NCBI GenBank assembly: GCA_020081605.1
Contig: JAHREC010000009.1
Coordinates: 3,410,001-3,474,000 of the forward strand
Direction of reading: 5' to 3'
Source: Albifimbria verrucaria
Taxonomy: Eukaryota; Ascomycota; Sordariomycetes; Hypocreales; Stachybotryaceae
Length of the DNA: 64,000 bases
Made by a program: the position numbers and the translations under genes. This document shows, in pieces, positions 59,606-64,000 of this stretch (positions are counted from its first letter, which is position 1; every line of letters starts with the position of its first letter). Under the pieces are notes generated by a model. It had not been told where the DNA came from, did not search any database, and worked only from the letters and a program-made list of their open reading frames with translations.

Positions 59606-62304
59606 ATGAATTTCCTCAAGAGACTTTTGCTTGCCGCTTCCAGTATCTCTATCGCAACAGCTGCGCCCCATAGAGATTGGGATGTTCATGCGGGCAAGTA
59701 TGGCTCGATTGAACCGGAGGAATAATTCACACGTTGGCATTGAGACTTGCCCTGTTCCGACACTTGTTGAGACAACTGCCAAAGTTCCCTCGCCATTCAA
59801 ACACCTCTCGGATCAGGAAATTTCAGCAATTACCTCATGGCTCCAGGACCCTAAGCAGGGCCTCAACCTGACGGATGTTTCGAATCCAAACAAGACCATC
59901 GCGGACAACTACATTTGGCACATGGAGGAGCTGAAGCCTAACAAGACGGATGTTCTTGCTTATCTGGACGAGGGCAAGCCTTTCCCTCGATACGCTCGTG
60001 TGGTAGTCAACGAGGGCGGAAAGAAGAAGCCTGTTGTGACAGAATATTCTGTAGGTTTCCTCAAAAATCAACAATGATTTCTGACGCATGTACTCATTGT
60101 ATTAGGTTGGACCTCTTCCCTTGACATCTTGCTCGAAGGTCACGCCGCTGACTTACTTCTACAATGGTGTCAACGGCCCCAGTATTGGATATGACGGACG
60201 TTTCCCGGATGGGCCTTACCGAGCTGCTACCGATGCGTGTGTGGTCAAGTACATGTCTCAAATCGCTGACATCACCTTGGAGTTGACCGGTCTGGCTTAC
60301 TACGGCGACGAAGACCCTAGAACTAATGCTGCTTACTTCGTTACTAATCCTTACTCTATCGACGGAACACAGTCTGTGGCTTGGTCCACATGGAGAAGTC
60401 AAGGACTTGCGAATTACGATCTCGCCAGCGACCTGTATGTAGGCTTCGACTTCAGCGGCTCGGATGCTTCGCTCTACAAGCTCCGTATGATTGTCTTCAA
60501 CAACAAGGTTTACACGTCAGTAGAGCAGTTCAGGGAAGCGTATGAAGCAGGAGATATTAAGAAGCTTCCTCATGTGCCTACTGATGATTCCTTCCTCCGC
60601 AAGGACCGAAAAGGCGCAGCGAGGGATCTTGAGGACCGCATGGCCCCAGCTTCAATCGAACCCGATGGCAAGAGATACAAGATTGACACGAAAAACAAAT
60701 ACGTGGAATATCTGGGCTGGAAGTTCTACACTCGGTTCGATCGTGATGTTGGAATTCAGTTTTATGACATCAAGTTCAAGGATGAGCGAATCATGTATGA
60801 GCTTTCTCTTCAGGGTAATGGAAGCTCCCTACTCCTTCATCCTTTGCTATCATGAACTGACGATTATATGGCAGACGCTATCGCGCAATATTCGGGTGAC
60901 AATCCATTCCAAGCAAACACGGCTTACATCGACCGTTACTATGGTATTGGTGCACAAATGGGCCGCCTCGTCCCTGGCTATGATTGTCCTTATCATGCAA
61001 CATACTGGGACAATGAGTTTACGTCCGGAATCCAAAACACTAGGATCAATGCTTCCATTTGCATCTTCGAGGCGGATATTGGCGTGCCCATCACTCGTCA
61101 CACTGACCCAACATATATTCAGTCGACGAAAGGCTCCAAGCTAGTTGTCCGCCAAATAGCTACGATCGGAAATTATGATTATCTATGGTTCGTTTTACCC
61201 TTCGTGTTCATTGAATCAGGAGTATGCTGACTTTTGTTAGGGACTATGTAAGTGACATACAATTCCACGTATTTGTGTTTGTTCATATTTTATATTATTT
61301 GTTCTGTCACGTATACAACGACTGAAGAAGCCATTGTTGCGCATTCCTTACTCGGCGCTCCAGCGCATAGTGATGGTTATGGGCTAATGTTAAAGTAGGG
61401 CTTCTGGGTGGACGGCACTGTCAGCGTCGACGCACACGCATCCGGCTATGTGCAAGGCACGTACTATCGCCCTGAGGATGAAGGCAAATGGGGTCCCCGC
61501 ATCTCTGATCTTCTTTCCGGCACATTGCATTCCCATGTGATGAACTTCAAGGCTGATATCGACCTCGTCGATACCAAGAACACCTTTGTCAAAACTGAAA
61601 TAGTCGTTGAGAACATAACACAGCCGTGGTTCCCTGAGCGGGGTGAGTTTGAGATGATGCGCTATAACGTTAGCGAACTTCAGACCGAGGACGAGGGTCT
61701 CCTCAACGTTCCAGCCAATGGCCAGGCCATGTACCAGATTGTGAACAAGGACCAGAAGAACAAATGGGGTGAGGCTCGTGGTTACCGAGTTCTGCCCGGC
61801 TTGAGCCCAGTTCATCTGCCATCAATGAACTCACCGTTCTTCCTTAAATCTGGCCAATTTGCGAAGCAGCAATTTGCCGTTTCACAGCAGCATGATTACG
61901 AGCAACAATCGTCTGCTACTCTTAACCAGAATGTTCCAAGTGCTCCTCTCATTGAGTTCTGGAAATATTTCAACAGCGAGAGCCTAGTCCAAGAGGACCT
62001 TGTCTTGTGGTTTAACCTCGGAATGCAGCACTACACACGGGCGGAAGATATCCCTAACACCTTGATGTCTGAAGCACACTCCAGTATCATGTTTGCGCCG
62101 CAGAACTGGGGCGATGCTGAACTTACAACGGATTTGCAGAATGCAATCATCTATAACTACAAGAAAGGTGTTGAGTTAGTAAAACCCGAGACAAACGGCG
62201 TGGAACCCCAACTTGCTTCGTTACGGGGCCTGAGGACGGACTTCTGGGAATATTTGAGGGTGTTGGAATCACGAACGCCCACACAAAGGACGCTTGAGGG
62301 TTGA
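59606..62304 (+). CDS. secreted copper amine oxidase
   Basis: Topaquinone-dependent oxidase that converts primary amines to aldehydes, ammonia and H2O2. Start MNFLKRLLLAASSISIATAA, a clear signal peptide. Exons: 59606-59697, 59745-60050, 60106-60814, 60875-61187, a 7-nt micro-exon 61241-61247, and 61399-62304. The TPQ-precursor Tyr lies in TIGNYDYLWDYGFWVDG, whose W-D-Y is supplied by the micro-exon. Probable Cu ligands are the HxH in LHSHVMNF and the later His in GMQHYTRAEDIPNT. The proposed base region is DRYYGIGAQMGRLVPGYDCP. The first intron junction needs one missing base (near 59697) to be in frame; with it the spliced length is exactly 777 codons plus stop. The first intron (47 nt) is the least certain part. 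Confidence 0.92.
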
Positions 62305-63675
62305 GCACTTACCGCTCTGTGCATGTGTCTATTGCCGACCAGCAGGGAACATGAAGGAAGAAGGAGAGTAGTGATTAGTGATGCAGCATGGAGTATTCAA
62401 ACAATCAATAAAGGTCTTGAATCTAAATGTTAAGCGCCACTATCTAATGCTAGGATGAATCTCAGCATACCTGGTTTTGTTAGAGGACATGTTGACTGAA
62501 GTATCCACAGAATTTCTGGGGCCTCGTTTCACGTGCTCAGATGCACCAAAGATGAACTTACTGGATTTGGTCTGCTACAAGCTGGGAGAGGAACAAATTG
62601 AAGCCGTTGAATAGTCATGGACTACCTGCTATGTCTTCCTTCACTAATGGGTTCTTCAAAACCAAACCGCTTCGACATCTCAATGTGGTATAAGTCTCAG
62701 CGTCTCAAAGACAAAGTTAGCGCGAAAGAAGTTGTGGTACAACTTGTTTAAAATTGGTCTAAAAGCCTAGTGGCCTTTGTGATGTCCTTTATACTCTCTC
62801 TATAGCCAATAAGGAATCATTCTCCAGAAACAAACATAAGGGACCAATATATGACCCAATAGGAAGACGCTACAATGAGCTTCTAGCCCTTTCCCGGGTT
62901 CAAAGTCTAACATTATGGATCTAGACGTTCATAACTAGATGCCATTATTTATCCACATTACTACCATAAGGATAATTTCATATGCCCTTAGTAAATTCAT
63001 TCCTGGTCTGAATCACTTGAACAGAATATGTAAGATTGGTAAAATCTGCATATAGTTGTTATTGGGTGAAATTTCCAAGGGGACGTTGAAGAGCTTAGGT
63101 AGCAACGGCAGAGGTCTATTGGTTAGAGTCCGTAACAAGATCTACGCCTTAACTGGCCGGGTATAGGTTTCTCTAGTTCATCTTCGTAGAATCTCAAAAT
63201 CACTGCATGGGATAGATGCATTCCTTATCCTTCATTTTACCTAACACAAAGGTGGCGTGAATAAGACGTTGCGGTCGTGATTACTTTGGGTGCTGAGATT
63301 AGAGTTGACGAGTTAGGATGATTGAACAACATATAAATAGTGTGTCGAGTAGTACTGGTCCAATTTAACCTCACTCTGGGCTTGTAACACGTAGCCACTA
63401 TGAGTTTCAACAGGAGTAGCAAAAGTAGCTGGAGCTAGTCAGCTAATAATCAAAAGGGTAGCCAGGGCTCGAATTGTAGAAATATACAACTTGCTTAGCG
63501 AAGTAATGTTGGGAGGATTGATGAGATTCTTAAGTGAAATAAAACAAGAGAAAGGAAAAGATATTCATGGGGCATCCCGACCCATTTGGCCATATGCGCC
63601 ATAGTAAATAATTGACGCACATGTTACTCGTTCAAAAGTATGAGACAGTACAGCTATCAGAGGCCTTCATGTCTC
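62305..63675. other. A+T-rich intergenic region
   Basis: No gene, tRNA or mobile-element protein that I can support. Confidence 0.45.
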
Positions 63676-64000
63676 ATGAAAATTTTGTTAGTTATTAGCG
63701 CCATCAAAGTGTCATTGAAAACTGACTTCATTCAAATTATCATTGCAGCATTTGTTTCAGCCTTCAAGCTGCCCGCCGATCTCGCAGATGGGTTTTACCT
63801 TGCCTCGTATGATAACGTAACAGATTTGTAAGTTCATTGGCACTTAGGATCCGCACTGGGTATTCTTGTTTCAACACCCTCGGACATGCAAAGCTTACAG
63901 CCGGCCTCTATCCCCGCAAGCCGTGGTCTTGCTGGCAGAGGAATTATTCATGATCCTTCATGATCCTTTAGATACGCGCTGCGACTGTGGCGTTATACTT
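63676..64000 (+). CDS. probable small secreted cysteine-containing protein (partial, runs off the window)
   Basis: The frame from ATG 63676 has a hydrophobic segment (DFIQIIIAAFVSAF) followed by KLPADLADGFYLASYDNVTD, a pattern seen after the signal peptide of small fungal secreted proteins. A GTAAGT donor at 63828 and an acceptor TTACAG at 63895-63900 would join it in frame to FRPLSPQAVVLLAEELFM and onward to RCDCGVIL at the window end. The first 50 codons are unusual for a signal peptide (a charged stretch before the hydrophobic core), so another small intron or start is possible. Function unknown; effector-like only by appearance. A direct repeat TGATCCTTCA/TGATCCTTTA lies in the second exon. 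Confidence 0.42.

Noticed and set aside
63110..63180. A-box-like TATTGGTTAGAGTC suggesting a tRNA
   Set aside because: No B box or T arm follows at the right distance.
1..64000. CRISPR arrays, prokaryotic insertion sequences or bacterial operons
   Set aside because: Spliced genes and fungal families throughout; no spaced direct repeats of CRISPR type seen.

Overview
The window is nuclear DNA of a filamentous ascomycete, most likely a Sordariomycete and probably in or near Hypocreales. The evidence is genes with short (about 47-150 nt) GT-AG introns, clear orthologues of SEC21, EFR3, WHI3, ATP12 and a Rap/KREV-type RSR1 GTPase, an NLR (STAND) gene with ankyrin repeats, a Zn2Cys6 regulator, and a small terpenoid-type locus. 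The genus is inference.

Layout. 0.3 kb: tRNA-Trp. 0.7-3.7 kb: NACHT-ankyrin NLR. 4.5-6.1 kb: peroxisomal-type citrate synthase, convergent with a cytochrome P450 (6.5-8.3 kb, minus). 8.3-12.4 kb: no gene seen. 12.4-14.3 kb: cysteine-containing protein of unknown function. 14.5-15.7 kb (minus): ATP12, divergent from the coatomer gamma subunit SEC21 (16.5-19.5 kb). 19.9-20.4 kb (minus): small NIF3-type protein. 22.4-25.9 kb: EFR3. 27.0-27.6 kb: single-pass membrane protein. 32.9-33.8 kb: RSR1/KREV-1. 43.6-45.1 kb: WHI3, behind a pyrimidine-rich leader. About 10 kb between RSR1 and WHI3 has no recognisable gene and many microsatellites. 48.9-49.7 kb (minus): secreted YcaC-type isochorismatase-family hydrolase.

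From about 50 kb the DNA becomes A+T-rich and accessory. It holds a decayed P450 relic (51.4-52.2 kb, minus) diverging from a class I terpene synthase (53.3-54.7 kb), an unrecognised 275-residue protein (55.8-56.7 kb), a Zn2Cys6 regulator (57.2-58.8 kb, minus), a secreted copper amine oxidase with a 7-nt micro-exon (59.6-62.3 kb), and the start of a probable small secreted protein running off the right edge. Together these look like a partly degraded terpenoid biosynthetic locus.

Almost every long gene carries single-base (occasionally two-base) frameshifts. All of them can be explained as missing bases, mostly in homopolymers or dinucleotide runs. Adding back the inferred number of bases makes each spliced length an exact multiple of three. 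I therefore treat these frameshifts as probable sequencing undercalls, not pseudogenisation. The P450 relic is the exception: it has lost its middle and carries substitution-type stops.
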